Below, piece by piece: positions 17,165 to 26,938 of a stretch of DNA of 64,000 nucleotides (its first letter is position 1; each line of letters starts with the position of its first letter). This DNA is from Granulimonas faecalis (GTDB lineage Bacteria > Actinomycetota > Coriobacteriia > Coriobacteriales > Atopobiaceae), in contig NZ_BQKC01000002.1 in assembly GCF_022834715.1 (NCBI RefSeq), positions 1-64,000 of the forward strand. The letters are read 5' to 3'. The notes below the pieces were generated by a model. It was not told where the DNA came from, did not search any database, and saw nothing but the letters and a program-made list of their open reading frames with translations. The position numbers were made by a program, and so were the translations under genes.

Positions 17165-20100
17165 TCAGGAGCCCCCTTCCCTCGAGGCGGCGGATGCGGC
17201 CGCCCCCAGACGCGACTCGCCGATGGCCTGGGCCACGGAAAGCGCCCGCTCCATGGCCTCGGGATGGGCGAAGAGGTAGGCCTTGGCCGCCCGGGAGCCG
17301 GCGTCGTCGGCGGCGACCGCGCCGGCGGCGTAGTCGTCGTGCAGGTCCCTCACCACGGAGGGCAGGTCGAGGAGCGCCTGACGGGTGGCGGGGTCGGCCG
17401 CCGCCGCGGCGGCGGCGGCCCCCTGGCCGCCGGCCCTCAGGGACGAGGCGACCGACTGGACCAGGCCGTCGGTCTCCTGGAGCGAGCGGGCGGCCCTGGC
17501 GAGACGGCAGGCCCCGTCCGGGTCGCAGGAGCGCAGCATGCGCTCGAGCCTCTCCTTGGACCCCTTGGTCCTGGTCCCGGCGGGACCGCTGAGGTCGCGC
17601 CTCAGCCTCACCGCGGCGTCCCGCGCCTCCCTGTGGGCGGTGGCCGCCTGGAGGTGGCGCCCGTAGGCGGCACGGTCCCTGGCGTCGGTGCCGGCCTCGG
17701 CGGCCGCCCTGGCGACGCCTCCCGCCGCGGCCGCGAGGCCGGAGCCGGCACCGGTGCCGGTGCGGGGGCCTGCCCCGTACTGGTCGCTGTGGAGCCTCGG
17801 GACCCGCGCGGGCTCGCCCGTGGACTGGGAGACGAGGGCGGCCTTCTGGAGCCTGATGAGGTCGTCGACCTGCTCCCTCTGGGTGACCTGGTCGACCTGG
17901 GCCCGGTTCCCGAGGTGGTGGCCGAGCCTCTCGGCGCCGCCGACCGCCTTGGCGGCCGCATCCGCCAAGGGGGCCATCCTGCGGGCCGCCGCGGTGGGGG
18001 GCTCGGAGAGCGAGCCCTTGTGCCTCTGGTCGTAGGCGCCGTCGATGCGGTCGTCCACGGCGGACCAGGGCTTGGACGGGGCGGCGGCCCCCGGCGCGGC
18101 GTCTTCGGCACCCGGGGCCTCGGGGGCGCCGATAGCGTCCGCGAGGGCGCGGTCCCGTGCCGATGCGGCCCTCGACGCCTCGCGGGCGGCGACCATGGAG
18201 GAGAGGCCCGGTCCGTCCGATGGGGCCGACGCGGCATCCTCGATGCCGTCGACCGCGGCGGAGGCGGCGGTCGCAGACCCGTGGCGGTCCCGGTCGTCGC
18301 CGACGAGACCGGCGGCGGCCCCGGGGACGGGTGCCCCGCCCGACGCCGTGACCCCGTCCGGGGAGGTGCCGGCCGTCCCGGGAGCACCGGGCACACCCGG
18401 CGCGTCTGCGGGTCGGCCCGCGGCCACCGCGGCCGCGGACGTCCCGTCGGCGGCACCGTCGACCCGGACACCATCGGCGGGCGCCTCCCCGATGCCTTCC
18501 GAGGGTGCAGAGCCGTCGGCGCCGGACAGCTCGCCGTCGCCGCCCTCGTAGGCGTCCGGGGGGAGGTAGTCGTCCGGGGCGTCGTCAAAGGACCCCCCGT
18601 CGGGGTCTCCGCCGCCGTAGACGGCTTCCACGGCGTCGTCGCAGGTCTCGGCCCCGGCGGCGTCCGCCGCCCGGGCGATGTCGGCATCGGTCGGCTCGCC
18701 GCCGCGGTCCTGGGGCCCCTCGGCGGAGCTCCCGGGGGCGTCGGCCGGTCCCCCCTCGCTGCCGTCCTGGACGTCTCCGGCGGGACCGCCTTCGGCGGTG
18801 TCCGTGTCGCGGTCGGCGTCCCAGGCACCCGGGGGCGCCTGCTCGCCCTGGGGCCCCTTGTCGTGGGCCCCCTTCCCACCCAAGGCGTCCATGGCCGAGG
18901 AGAGGGCCCCGGCGCCGAGGGGGGCCGCCTTGTTGATGGCGTCGCCCATCTCGTGGCCGGCGCCCTGGCCGTCCTTGCCCTCGGACGCGGTGTCGAAGAC
19001 GCGGTCCACCGTACGGCCGACCATCTCATCGAAGGCGCCCACAAGGCCCTTCCGGGCCTTGACGACGACGACCACGACCAAGATGTTAACGGCGACCATC
19101 AGCAGGTTGAACACGGACCCGAACACCGACGCGGTGCCGGCGATGGGGGTGCGGGAGACGACGTTGCCGACGACCTGGGGCACGGCCGTGGAGATGGAGA
19201 CGACCATGTCCACCAAGACCGTGTAGACGGCCACCGAGAGAAGGATCTCCACGACCACGAGGAAGACGCCGGTCACGAGCTTGGCGGCGCCGGCCAGGGA
19301 GCCCATGACCGCCACGGGGACCTGGACGACCGTCATGAAGAGGCGCTTCAGCGCGGTGAAGATCATGGAGATGCCGTAGAACCACCCCACGACCCCCATG
19401 GCCACGAGGAGCGACACCGCCTTGGCCCAGTTGACCGCCTTCACAAGGAAGTTCCCGCCGGCGAGGTTGGCGCTGTTGTGGCTCTTGACGGTCATCGAGC
19501 TCAGGAGCTTGCCGGAGCCGTAGGTCTTGATATCGGATTCCTCGAAGGACGTGGTGAGGTAGTTGTAGGTGGAGAGGCTCGAGAGTCCGCGCGACCCCTC
19601 CGGGCAGGAGCCGCCGGAAAAGACGATCATCGCCCCGCGGTAGCCGACCCGCCCGTACTCCTCGTCGGGGGCGGTCTGCCCGGAGAGCGCCGCCCTGAGG
19701 GCGGTGGGACTGCCGTCGTGCATGGCGGACAGGGCGGAGTAGCCCGAGTCCGCGCCGTCACCGATCTCGGCGTCGAACTCGTCGGCGTCCTCGTCGGGGT
19801 GGAAGTAGCTGTTCCCGGTGGTCTTGACCAGGTTGGACACCTGGGCGACGTCGTTGATCTTCTCGTAGAGCTCGGTTCGGGCCGCCGCCGAGAGGCGGGC
19901 CTTGTACGAGCTCTCGAAGCTAGATGCCGCGTAGAGGGAGTTGTTGGTGTAGCGGTCCAGGAGGTCGGCCGCATAGGCGCTCTTGGTGACCGAGCCCGAG
20001 GCGTCGGTGAGGCCGGCGTTGACGCCCTGGTCGGCGTCGCCCGACACCTCCTGGACCCGGCGGCCCCACTTGTCGTTGATCGCCTTGACGATGCCGTCAT

Positions 20101-21256
20101 AGACCACCTCGGCGTTCCCGGAGGGGCCCGAGACCCGGGTGACCTGCCCGGGGCCCTTGTCGGAGCACGAGACCTCGACCGAGTAGCCCTCGGGCAGGGC
20201 CAGCCCGCCGTTGGACGACCATCCCTCGAAGTCGACGAGGGTCTGCATGACGACGTTGTCCTGTTGGGTCGAGCCGCCCGCCCCGCTCTCGCCGAGGTTG
20301 TCGGCGATGCCGTCGAGGATCCCCGTGTAGGCGAAGGCGAGGAGGGGGACGCCCAGGAGGATGAAGGCGACCCTCCTCACCCAGCGGCCGGCCCTCGGGC
20401 GGTCGAACCTCCGGCGCATGATCGACGAGGCCCCGAGGAAGACCAGGCCGAGGACGAGGAGGGCGAAGCCGTAGCGGTAGGCGATGTCGTAGTAGCCGGA
20501 GACGACGAAGCGAACCGGCTGCAGGATGCCACCGACCTCCTCGCTGCCGATCGATGCGGCGAGGTCGGCCTTCGAGGCCGAGGTCCCCCGCACCGGGCCG
20601 ACCATGTCGCCCGTCGAGGAACCTGCGGTCTGCCCCATGAAGGCGCTCATGTAGTCGGAGTCGGTGAAGAGGGTGAACGGGTTCAGGAAGCGGAGGAACT
20701 CGACGGCGGCCCCCATGACCGAGTCCGCGGAGTCGGCGAAGAAGTAGGCGAAACGCATCAGGTTGCCCGAAACGGCCCGGACGGCGGTGCCGATGGGGTC
20801 GGCGGAGCCCTTCACCTCGTCGAGGCCGAGGGAGGAGAGGGCGTGGCCGTAGGCGGTGTAGGCGTAGAGGGCCTGGGACCCGTCGTTCTGGAAGGTCTCG
20901 TAATGGATCTGCTGCTCGCCCGTGGAGACCTTCGCGATGATGCCGACGATGCCCTCGGCCTCGTCGGAGAAGCCCACGAGGCCGCCCGCCTGGACCATGT
21001 TGGAGGCGTCGTCCATGGCCTCGTCGTCCACGAACTGACTCACGGTCTTGCCGTCGGAGTCGCTCGTGGTCTGGCTGAGGGAGTAGTAGGAGGAGGTGGC
21101 GCTCGCCAGGCGGTAGAAGGAGAGGTCCTTCTCGTCGTCCGCCAAGGCCAGGCCGGCCCCCGCCAGCAACAGGCACATCGCGGCCACGGCCATGACCGCT
21201 CCCAGGCGGCGCAGGGCGCCCGGCCGTCCCCTACCGTTTCGCTTCCCGTGGCCCAT
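17165..21256 (-). CDS. VirB6/TrbL-like polytopic channel protein with long soluble tail
   Basis: 1,363 residues. A signal peptide (about 15-38, ending ALADD) is followed by a 200-residue external domain, a helix pair (about 245-310), an external loop of about 290 residues, then a run of five or six helices (about 600-760). This is the layout of VirB6/TrbL/PrgH-type inner-membrane channel proteins. The last 600 residues are Ala/Gly/Asp/Pro-rich, low-complexity and presumably cytoplasmic, ending in helices (TQREQVDDLIRLQ). The ATG at 21256 is preferred; a GTG at 21295 adds 13 residues but lacks a ribosome-binding site. It is the first gene behind promoter copy b. Confidence 0.8.
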   Translation of the reverse strand: MGHGKRNGRGRPGALRRLGAVMAVAAMCLLLAGAGLALADDEKDLSFYRLASATSSYYSLSQTTSDSDGKTVSQFVDDEAMDDASNMVQAGGLVGFSDEAEGIVGIIAKVSTGEQQIHYETFQNDGSQALYAYTAYGHALSSLGLDEVKGSADPIGTAVRAVSGNLMRFAYFFADSADSVMGAAVEFLRFLNPFTLFTDSDYMSAFMGQTAGSSTGDMVGPVRGTSASKADLAASIGSEEVGGILQPVRFVVSGYYDIAYRYGFALLVLGLVFLGASSIMRRRFDRPRAGRWVRRVAFILLGVPLLAFAYTGILDGIADNLGESGAGGSTQQDNVVMQTLVDFEGWSSNGGLALPEGYSVEVSCSDKGPGQVTRVSGPSGNAEVVYDGIVKAINDKWGRRVQEVSGDADQGVNAGLTDASGSVTKSAYAADLLDRYTNNSLYAASSFESSYKARLSAAARTELYEKINDVAQVSNLVKTTGNSYFHPDEDADEFDAEIGDGADSGYSALSAMHDGSPTALRAALSGQTAPDEEYGRVGYRGAMIVFSGGSCPEGSRGLSSLSTYNYLTTSFEESDIKTYGSGKLLSSMTVKSHNSANLAGGNFLVKAVNWAKAVSLLVAMGVVGWFYGISMIFTALKRLFMTVVQVPVAVMGSLAGAAKLVTGVFLVVVEILLSVAVYTVLVDMVVSISTAVPQVVGNVVSRTPIAGTASVFGSVFNLLMVAVNILVVVVVVKARKGLVGAFDEMVGRTVDRVFDTASEGKDGQGAGHEMGDAINKAAPLGAGALSSAMDALGGKGAHDKGPQGEQAPPGAWDADRDTDTAEGGPAGDVQDGSEGGPADAPGSSAEGPQDRGGEPTDADIARAADAAGAETCDDAVEAVYGGGDPDGGSFDDAPDDYLPPDAYEGGDGELSGADGSAPSEGIGEAPADGVRVDGAADGTSAAAVAAGRPADAPGVPGAPGTAGTSPDGVTASGGAPVPGAAAGLVGDDRDRHGSATAASAAVDGIEDAASAPSDGPGLSSMVAAREASRAASARDRALADAIGAPEAPGAEDAAPGAAAPSKPWSAVDDRIDGAYDQRHKGSLSEPPTAAARRMAPLADAAAKAVGGAERLGHHLGNRAQVDQVTQREQVDDLIRLQKAALVSQSTGEPARVPRLHSDQYGAGPRTGTGAGSGLAAAAGGVARAAAEAGTDARDRAAYGRHLQAATAHREARDAAVRLRRDLSGPAGTRTKGSKERLERMLRSCDPDGACRLARAARSLQETDGLVQSVASSLRAGGQGAAAAAAAADPATRQALLDLPSVVRDLHDDYAAGAVAADDAGSRAAKAYLFAHPEAMERALSVAQAIGESRLGAAASAASREGGS

Positions 21257-21353
21257 GACGTGTGCCACCCCCAAAGACTGTCTCGCGTTTTTCACGAGTC
21301 CATCGTCTTGAAGGCGGCGTCCGCCGTTTGAGTCATCGTTTTAGGGTGTTGGT

Positions 21354-21406
21354 GTCTAGCTGGCGTCTCTCAAAATGGCCCCACAAAGTCGGTGACGAAC
21401 GGGACG
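21354..21406 (-). promoter_or_regulatory. Shared transfer-gene promoter element, copy b
   Basis: The minus strand reads CGTCCCGTTCGTC (21406-21394), identical to copy a for 12 of 13 bases and continuing with ACCGACTTTGTGGG as in copy a. A weaker second block (CAT...GCTAGAC) ends at 21354. The first start codon downstream is 138 bases away. The element begins 13 bases after the stop of the VirB4-like gene. Confidence 0.55.
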
Positions 21407-21418
21407 ACCCGGGCCCCG

Positions 21419-23293
21419 TCAAGGGCGCACGGGGACGTCGAGCTTGAAGACGACGTTCTCGAAGTCCCTGTGGAGGTAGGCGAGGTCCGGGGACCGGCTC
21501 GTCACGAGGTCGGCGAGGTCCTTCGGGACCTGCCCGTCCACGATCTTCTGGTAACGGCCGGCCTCCTCCTTCGTCATGGTCCCGAACACGGTGTAGTCGG
21601 CCGCGTGGAACCGGTTCTCCTTGTATGAGTCGAACATGGCATCGAAGGACCCATAGGCGAGGGCGGTGCGCCCCCCGCGCTCGTGGAGCGAGCCCAGGCA
21701 GGTGTCGAGGTACTCCCAGACGGGCGGCGAGAGCCTCTCGGCACCGGTGACGATGCAGAGGTCCCCCGAGCCCAGGGACTGGATGGCATAGGAGACGACG
21801 TTGACGAACTGCGCCAAGGCGACGCCCCGGCCCCTGGTGAGGAGGCTCGAGAAGTCGTAGACCACCCGGCTAGCCTGCCTGACGCTGTCGATGGCGTCAG
21901 AGGTGGGGGTGTCGAAGAGGTCGCCGTTGTATTGGACGAGGTTCGTGAAGGTGAGCCTGATCTGGTTGAGGGCGCTCAGGAGCTCGGGGTCGATGCCGCG
22001 GGACTCCTTCTCGCTCTCGTAGGCGTCGGTGATGTAGCTGATGAACTCGCGGAGGAGCGGCGCCTGGTCGTGGGCGACGCCCAGGACCCTGACCTTGCCT
22101 CCGCGGTCGGCCCACATGCCGCGGTGGATGTAGAACTTGTTGAGCATCTTTCCGAGCTGCTCCCGGATGATGACCGACGACTCGTCGGCCTTGTCCGAGT
22201 AGGCCAGGTCCGCCATGAGGCAGACCTTCTGGCGGTGAGCAGCGAACGACGCCCTGTCGGTTCCCGGGGCCCCGAACACCTCGAACATGTTCACATCGCC
22301 GCGGTTCATGTCGATGCGCGTCTCCGAGAGACCCTCCGGGTGGAGGCCCGAGTCGTCGATGGAGTCCAGCTTCAGGTGCACGACCCGGTGCCCGTTGGAC
22401 AGGCACGCGTGCACCATGGCGGCCGACCAGACCGCATAGACCGGGGCGCCGTAACGTTGGGCCTCGCGGGTGTCGGAGCAGACCACCACGTTGCGGCCGA
22501 ACCGGTCGATGTCGCACAGGACGGCGGAGTCGTTGACGTCCCCCATCATGTAGCCGACGTACTCGCCCGCAGGGTCCTCGAGGCCGTGGGTCACCAAGGG
22601 GTAGGAGCCGGCGAACTCGGTGGAGGTGAAGTGGTGGCCCCTGCCCATCTTGTCCTTGTTCCAGGATAGGAGCCCCTGGAGCTCGGAGCGCTGGCAGCCC
22701 ATGTAGCTTCCGAGGTAGACGCCGGAGAAGGCCTCGGTGTAGTAGCGGTTGAGCCGCTCGCAGGCCCTGTCGAGGGTCTCCAGGTCCGGGGCGCACACGA
22801 TCATCCGCATCTTGTCCTGGAGGTACGAGGAGCCGTTGTTGACCTCGACGGCGATCTGGGCGAGCTGCCGCTGGCGGACCGACGCCCTGTGGCGCGAGGT
22901 CACGGTGCCGGCCTCCGCCTGGGCTCCGGCGTCCATGTTGCCGAGGCCCTCGGCACGGGACAGGGCGTCGGTGACCCACGACTCCGGCATGCGCTCCACC
23001 GAGTCGAGGACCGTGACGCTGACCCCTTGCTCCAGCCCCCGGGGGATCCGCGCGAGGCCCCAGAAGAACCCGAGGCCGTCCGTCACCCCCTGATTGGCGG
23101 CGAACTCGAGGATGCAGGCCACCCTGTCGTCGACATTGAAGTGGTCGCTGTGGAAGCGGTAGCCCCAGGCGGGCTTCACCGCCATGAGCAGACCGTCGTC
23201 CCGGATGGCGTCGGCCTCGGGGCGGTCCCGGGTCCTGTCCCGACGGAACCCGAGGCCCCTGCGGACGGCCTTCTCCCTCTTTCCCTTGAACAT
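21419..23293 (-). CDS. VirB4-like protein without a P-loop
   Basis: 624 residues aligning with the ATPase part of VirB4/TraE: an N-terminal region, HHFTSTEFAG and GEYVGYMMG (which in VirB4 precede the nucleotide site), then the position where GxxGSGKS should be. Here it reads RNVVVCSDTREAQRYGAP (about residue 271) with no Gly-Lys-Ser/Thr. The Walker B position (about 515) reads LCIVTGAERL instead of four hydrophobics plus DE. I therefore infer a structural, probably ATPase-dead VirB4 homologue. The frame is otherwise intact, so this is not simple decay. The ATG at 23293 follows an AGGGG site, nine bases after the VirB3-like gene. Confidence 0.75.
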   Translation of the reverse strand: MFKGKREKAVRRGLGFRRDRTRDRPEADAIRDDGLLMAVKPAWGYRFHSDHFNVDDRVACILEFAANQGVTDGLGFFWGLARIPRGLEQGVSVTVLDSVERMPESWVTDALSRAEGLGNMDAGAQAEAGTVTSRHRASVRQRQLAQIAVEVNNGSSYLQDKMRMIVCAPDLETLDRACERLNRYYTEAFSGVYLGSYMGCQRSELQGLLSWNKDKMGRGHHFTSTEFAGSYPLVTHGLEDPAGEYVGYMMGDVNDSAVLCDIDRFGRNVVVCSDTREAQRYGAPVYAVWSAAMVHACLSNGHRVVHLKLDSIDDSGLHPEGLSETRIDMNRGDVNMFEVFGAPGTDRASFAAHRQKVCLMADLAYSDKADESSVIIREQLGKMLNKFYIHRGMWADRGGKVRVLGVAHDQAPLLREFISYITDAYESEKESRGIDPELLSALNQIRLTFTNLVQYNGDLFDTPTSDAIDSVRQASRVVYDFSSLLTRGRGVALAQFVNVVSYAIQSLGSGDLCIVTGAERLSPPVWEYLDTCLGSLHERGGRTALAYGSFDAMFDSYKENRFHAADYTVFGTMTKEEAGRYQKIVDGQVPKDLADLVTSRSPDLAYLHRDFENVVFKLDVPVRP

Positions 23294-23302
23294 CGGTAAC
23301 CC

Positions 23303-24175
23303 CTAACAGGTGAAGATCGACTTGACCACGGCCTCGGCCTCGCGAGCCCCGAGGCGCTCGACGCGCTTGAAGACGAGGGACGAGTTCTCCGCCTCCCCCT
23401 GCACGTGGCTGCAGCAGCGACGGAGGGACTCCGGGTTCTCGGCCCGGACAAGGAGGTACTGGTGGGTGCTGCGGAACTCGTCGCCGACGTAGCCCTTCAA
23501 GACCTTGTACTTCGCGTTGATGAGGGACCTCAGGGCGTCATCCGTGCACCCGTGGCATCGCCTGACCATGGCCCCGCATTGCGAGTCGACGCGCATGGGG
23601 GCCTTGGTGGACACGAGGATGTACTGGCAGGCGACATCGAGCTTCCGGAAGAAGCTGTCGTAGCGCGACACGATCCTCGCCCGGTCCTCCTCGAAGAGCA
23701 GCCGGCTGCCGTTGCCGACCACCTCGTAGATATAGCCGCAGGACCCGTCGGTGAAGCCCAACCTCCCGTCCGAGCGCCCCCCGTCCTCGACCGACGCGAT
23801 TCCCACCATGGCCCTGAAGGGCCTGGCGGGCTCGGTGCGACGGGTCGGCAGGGACCTGGAACGGCTCCGGAGGTACTCGATGGCGGGCACGACATAGACC
23901 CACATCTGCTGCCCGAGCCTGTCCCGGCGAAGCAGCAGCCAGGTGGCCAGCAGCCAGACCAGCGAGAAGCATCCTCTGAGCCAGAGCGGTCCTGCGGCGA
24001 TGAAGGTGCCCGTCACGGCCCACATGAGGCCGAGGGCAGAGGCCATCCACACCAGGAGGAAGCCGAGGGGTATGGGCCTCGGCCCGACGCCGCTCTTCCC
24101 CGTGATGGCGATCTCGACATCCAGGGGGCTCTCCCCGAGGGAGACCGGGATACGATAGTTCTCCTTGATTGCCAT
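23303..24175 (-). CDS. VirB3/PrgI-like membrane protein fused to a VirB4 N-terminal-like domain
   Basis: 290 residues. Two close transmembrane helices (about 36-80) follow a short cytoplasmic beta segment, as in PrgI/TcpE/VirB3 proteins. The remaining 200 residues are soluble and resemble the N-terminal domain that normally begins VirB4 (a single residue track ending with paired Cys in RRCCSHVQGE). It therefore looks as if the VirB4 N-terminus is joined to VirB3 here and the ATPase-like part is encoded separately by the next gene. The ATG at 24175 has a TGAGGACC site. It is the first gene behind promoter copy d. Confidence 0.65.
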   Translation of the reverse strand: MAIKENYRIPVSLGESPLDVEIAITGKSGVGPRPIPLGFLLVWMASALGLMWAVTGTFIAAGPLWLRGCFSLVWLLATWLLLRRDRLGQQMWVYVVPAIEYLRSRSRSLPTRRTEPARPFRAMVGIASVEDGGRSDGRLGFTDGSCGYIYEVVGNGSRLLFEEDRARIVSRYDSFFRKLDVACQYILVSTKAPMRVDSQCGAMVRRCHGCTDDALRSLINAKYKVLKGYVGDEFRSTHQYLLVRAENPESLRRCCSHVQGEAENSSLVFKRVERLGAREAEAVVKSIFTC

Positions 24176-24299
24176 AGGTCCTCAGCGGCCGCGGGCCGCA
24201 TCCCCCTTCCATCCGGTGCCGTCACTTTGGATCGTGGGCCTTCGGGCCCCGACGCGCGGCGTCGGTGCGCCTCGGACCCGTGGTTTGGGAAAAGCCGCG

Positions 24300-24312
24300 G
24301 ACAGACGGGACG
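24300..24312 (-). promoter_or_regulatory. Shared transfer-gene promoter element, copy d
   Basis: The minus strand reads CGTCCCGTCTGTC directly after the topoisomerase stop codon; it matches the consensus CGTCCYGTYYGTC at every position and is followed by CGCGGCTTTTCCC. The downstream start (VirB3-like, 24175) is 125 bases away. No clear second block is seen here, making this the weakest copy. Confidence 0.45.
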
Positions 24313-24313
24313 C

Positions 24314-26938
24314 TCAGGAGGCCTTCCTACCCCTGCGCGTCGACCCCTTCCGTCCCTTGGCGCCGGTCGTCCCCTTCCCCTTCCGGGGGACGAACTCGAC
24401 CTTGCCGGCCTCGGCGTCCCAGTACAGCTCCCTCGAGTAGGTGCACCCGTCCTTCCTGACGAGGTTCTCCACCATGACGCGCTTTCCCGCGAGAAGCGCC
24501 TCGACCTCGGTATCGGTGAAGGTGTGGCCGGAGAAGCGGGTGGGGCGGTCCGCCCTGCTGGACGAGACGAACACGATCTTCCTCGCGTCGGGGTCCCATG
24601 CGATGTCGGCCACGTAGGTGCTCCCGTCCGCCGTGCGCCTGAGCTGCATGTCGGAAAGCACCTCGCCGGCCGACAGCCTCCCCATCTCCTCGTCGGTGAA
24701 GGTGTGGCCCGAGAAGCGCCTCCACACTCCGCCGGCACCGAGCTCCCGCTTACAGAACGTGATCCTGCCGTCCTTCCACTCCACCTCGCGGCGGTAGGTC
24801 CGGCCGTCCCGGGTGACGAGGCCCTCGAGCATCACGGTCTCCCCGGCCTGGAGGCGGTCCCTCTCGTCCTGGGTGAGGATGCGCCCGGAGAACGAGTCCG
24901 GCACCCCCCAGCCCCTGCGGTCGACGGCCACGTAGAGGCGCCCGTCTTCGGTACGGGAGAGCTTGGCGGGGGCGTCGAAGACGCGGACGCGCCCGCTGAC
25001 TCGGTCCTTGGCCCTGAGGCCCTCGATGAAGACCTCGGAGCCCCTGAGAAGGGCCTCAACCTCGGAGTCATCGAGCCTGTGACCGAGGACGGTCCGCGGG
25101 AAGTCCACCAGCACCCCGCCGAAGACACCGCTCGCCCGCTCGGTCACGGGGCCGTCCGGCACCTCGCCGCCCGATCTTCTGACGTTTGCCGCCATCACCT
25201 CTATGTCGTGCACGACGAGGGCCGTCACGTCGGCCGCAGCGTCGTCGACGGAGAGGGTGCCGGCCGCGGCGGCGCGCATCGCCTCCTGGACCCGTTCGGT
25301 CGTGGCCAGGTCCGCGATGGAGGTGCCGCGGGTGACGTCGTACACCGTCCTTCCGAGATCGGTGAGCGAGATCTTGCCGGTCTTGGTCTGCTCCATGAGG
25401 CGCCGGCGCCTCGGCTTGGCCGCTCCGGGACGTCCCTTGGGGTCCGCCCTGCAGACGTCTGCCAATGTCGACACCCTGGTGGAGCCCGTGCCGACGTCGT
25501 GCTTCTCCAGCCGCTTGCGGATCCAGTCGACCGACGGTTCCTCCGGGCGCTTGTTCACGTGCTCGTGCACGAAGGCCGTGGCCTTGCCGCCGGGGACCGG
25601 CTGCTCCTTGGCCCCTCCGTCGTCGAGGACGTCCCTCCAACCGGGACGCAGGGTCCTTCGGCTGGACCCCTTGAAGGAGGGGTGCCCCTTGATGTGGGCC
25701 TCGGTGAGCTCGTAGACGTAGTCCTCCGCGAATATCCGAAGGGCACCGAGGGCCACCTGGCGCCAGATCTCCGAAGCACCCTCGCCGTAACGGTCGAGCT
25801 CGGACAGGTCCTGGGGTACCTTGGACCCGGGGCGAATGGCGCCGTGGGCGAGCCCCTCACCCACATGGCGCTTCCTGGGCTCGGTGTGGGTGAGCAGCTC
25901 GAGGCCCACGCCGCAGACGGCGGCGATTCGGAGCCGGTCGCCCTTCAAGGCCTCGAACTGCTCCTGGGTGACCTTCTTGTCCTCGGTCCTTGGATAGGAC
26001 ACGTAACCCGCCTCGTACAGGGCCTGGTATGTGGAGAGGAAGGTGTCCGCCGCCATACCCCGCTTGGCGAAGACGGCGGCGATGGCCATGAGGTCGGGGA
26101 GGTCCGGCGGCGTGTTCCCGCGGCGGCGGATGCCGTCGACCTCCACCACGTCGTCGCCCAGGCGGCCCAGGTCCACCTTGTCCGGGCTCTCCTCGTAGGG
26201 CTCGTCCTCGTCGGTGAACACGCACCCCGTCTCGTCCTTGTAGCGTGCCTGGTAGGTGGGGCGCCTCACCCAGGTCCTGCGGGCCTCCTCCTGGTCGCCG
26301 ACCAGGGTGACCATGGCGCTCTTGAGCCTTCCCACGCGGCAGATGGAGTCAGACCCTCCCGCCATGCGGGTGGCGGCCCGGGTGAGCTGCATCGAGAGGT
26401 AGTCCCAACGGCAGCGGTAGGTCGCCTTGCGGCAGTCGGGGTCCGACTCCGAGTCGATGAGGGTGTCCCTCTCCTCGAAGGCCTCGACGAGGGACGCCGG
26501 CTCCTCATCGGCGAAGCGCATCCGGGTGACGAGTCGGTCCTCTCCCACCCCGAGCTGGTCGATGATCTCCCATGCGAGGAGGCTTCCCTCGCCGGTGGGG
26601 TCGTCGTCGGTGGCGATGACGATCTCGTCGGCCTCGGTGAGGTCCCTCTTGAGGCGGTCCCAGGCGTCCGAGGCCGACCGGGTCGGCACCGCCTGGCGCC
26701 TCCAGGAGAGCCTGGCAGCGTCCCATGGCAGGAGGCCGAGGTCCCACCGCCGGTAGCGCCAGGCCAGCGAGGGGTCGACCTGGAGGTGTGGCGGCGCGTA
26801 CTCGAGGATGTGGCCCGACGCCCAACTCACACAGATGTCCTCCCCCTCCCTCTGGAAGCGGTTCGGCCCGTCCGTGCCGGAGAGGGCAAGGATCATGTGG
26901 TTTGCCGCAGAGGCCTTCTCAGCCATGATGCAGATCAT
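24314..26938 (-). CDS. Type IA DNA topoisomerase (topoisomerase III, TraE-like)
   Basis: 874 residues. The Toprim domain begins at the start (ICIMAEKAS, catalytic Glu) and holds IATDDDPTGEGS (about 111) as the metal-binding motif. The active-site tyrosine is in GYVSYPRTEDK (about 316). Residues about 620-860 contain at least three copies of a topoisomerase C-terminal repeat (FSGHTFTDEE, then a Lys/Arg-rich strand pair), and the tail is basic. Plasmid topoisomerases of this kind resolve DNA during transfer or replication. The ATG at 26938 overlaps the stop of the previous gene by four bases. An upstream in-frame extension to 27373 is an antisense-like artefact. Confidence 0.9.
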   Translation of the reverse strand: MICIMAEKASAANHMILALSGTDGPNRFQREGEDICVSWASGHILEYAPPHLQVDPSLAWRYRRWDLGLLPWDAARLSWRRQAVPTRSASDAWDRLKRDLTEADEIVIATDDDPTGEGSLLAWEIIDQLGVGEDRLVTRMRFADEEPASLVEAFEERDTLIDSESDPDCRKATYRCRWDYLSMQLTRAATRMAGGSDSICRVGRLKSAMVTLVGDQEEARRTWVRRPTYQARYKDETGCVFTDEDEPYEESPDKVDLGRLGDDVVEVDGIRRRGNTPPDLPDLMAIAAVFAKRGMAADTFLSTYQALYEAGYVSYPRTEDKKVTQEQFEALKGDRLRIAAVCGVGLELLTHTEPRKRHVGEGLAHGAIRPGSKVPQDLSELDRYGEGASEIWRQVALGALRIFAEDYVYELTEAHIKGHPSFKGSSRRTLRPGWRDVLDDGGAKEQPVPGGKATAFVHEHVNKRPEEPSVDWIRKRLEKHDVGTGSTRVSTLADVCRADPKGRPGAAKPRRRRLMEQTKTGKISLTDLGRTVYDVTRGTSIADLATTERVQEAMRAAAAGTLSVDDAAADVTALVVHDIEVMAANVRRSGGEVPDGPVTERASGVFGGVLVDFPRTVLGHRLDDSEVEALLRGSEVFIEGLRAKDRVSGRVRVFDAPAKLSRTEDGRLYVAVDRRGWGVPDSFSGRILTQDERDRLQAGETVMLEGLVTRDGRTYRREVEWKDGRITFCKRELGAGGVWRRFSGHTFTDEEMGRLSAGEVLSDMQLRRTADGSTYVADIAWDPDARKIVFVSSSRADRPTRFSGHTFTDTEVEALLAGKRVMVENLVRKDGCTYSRELYWDAEAGKVEFVPRKGKGTTGAKGRKGSTRRGRKAS

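Noticed and set aside
17120-21331. Rightward 1,400-codon frame opposite the VirB6-like gene
   Set aside because: No start signals and shadow composition; the leftward frame has signal peptide, membrane helices and a plausible start.
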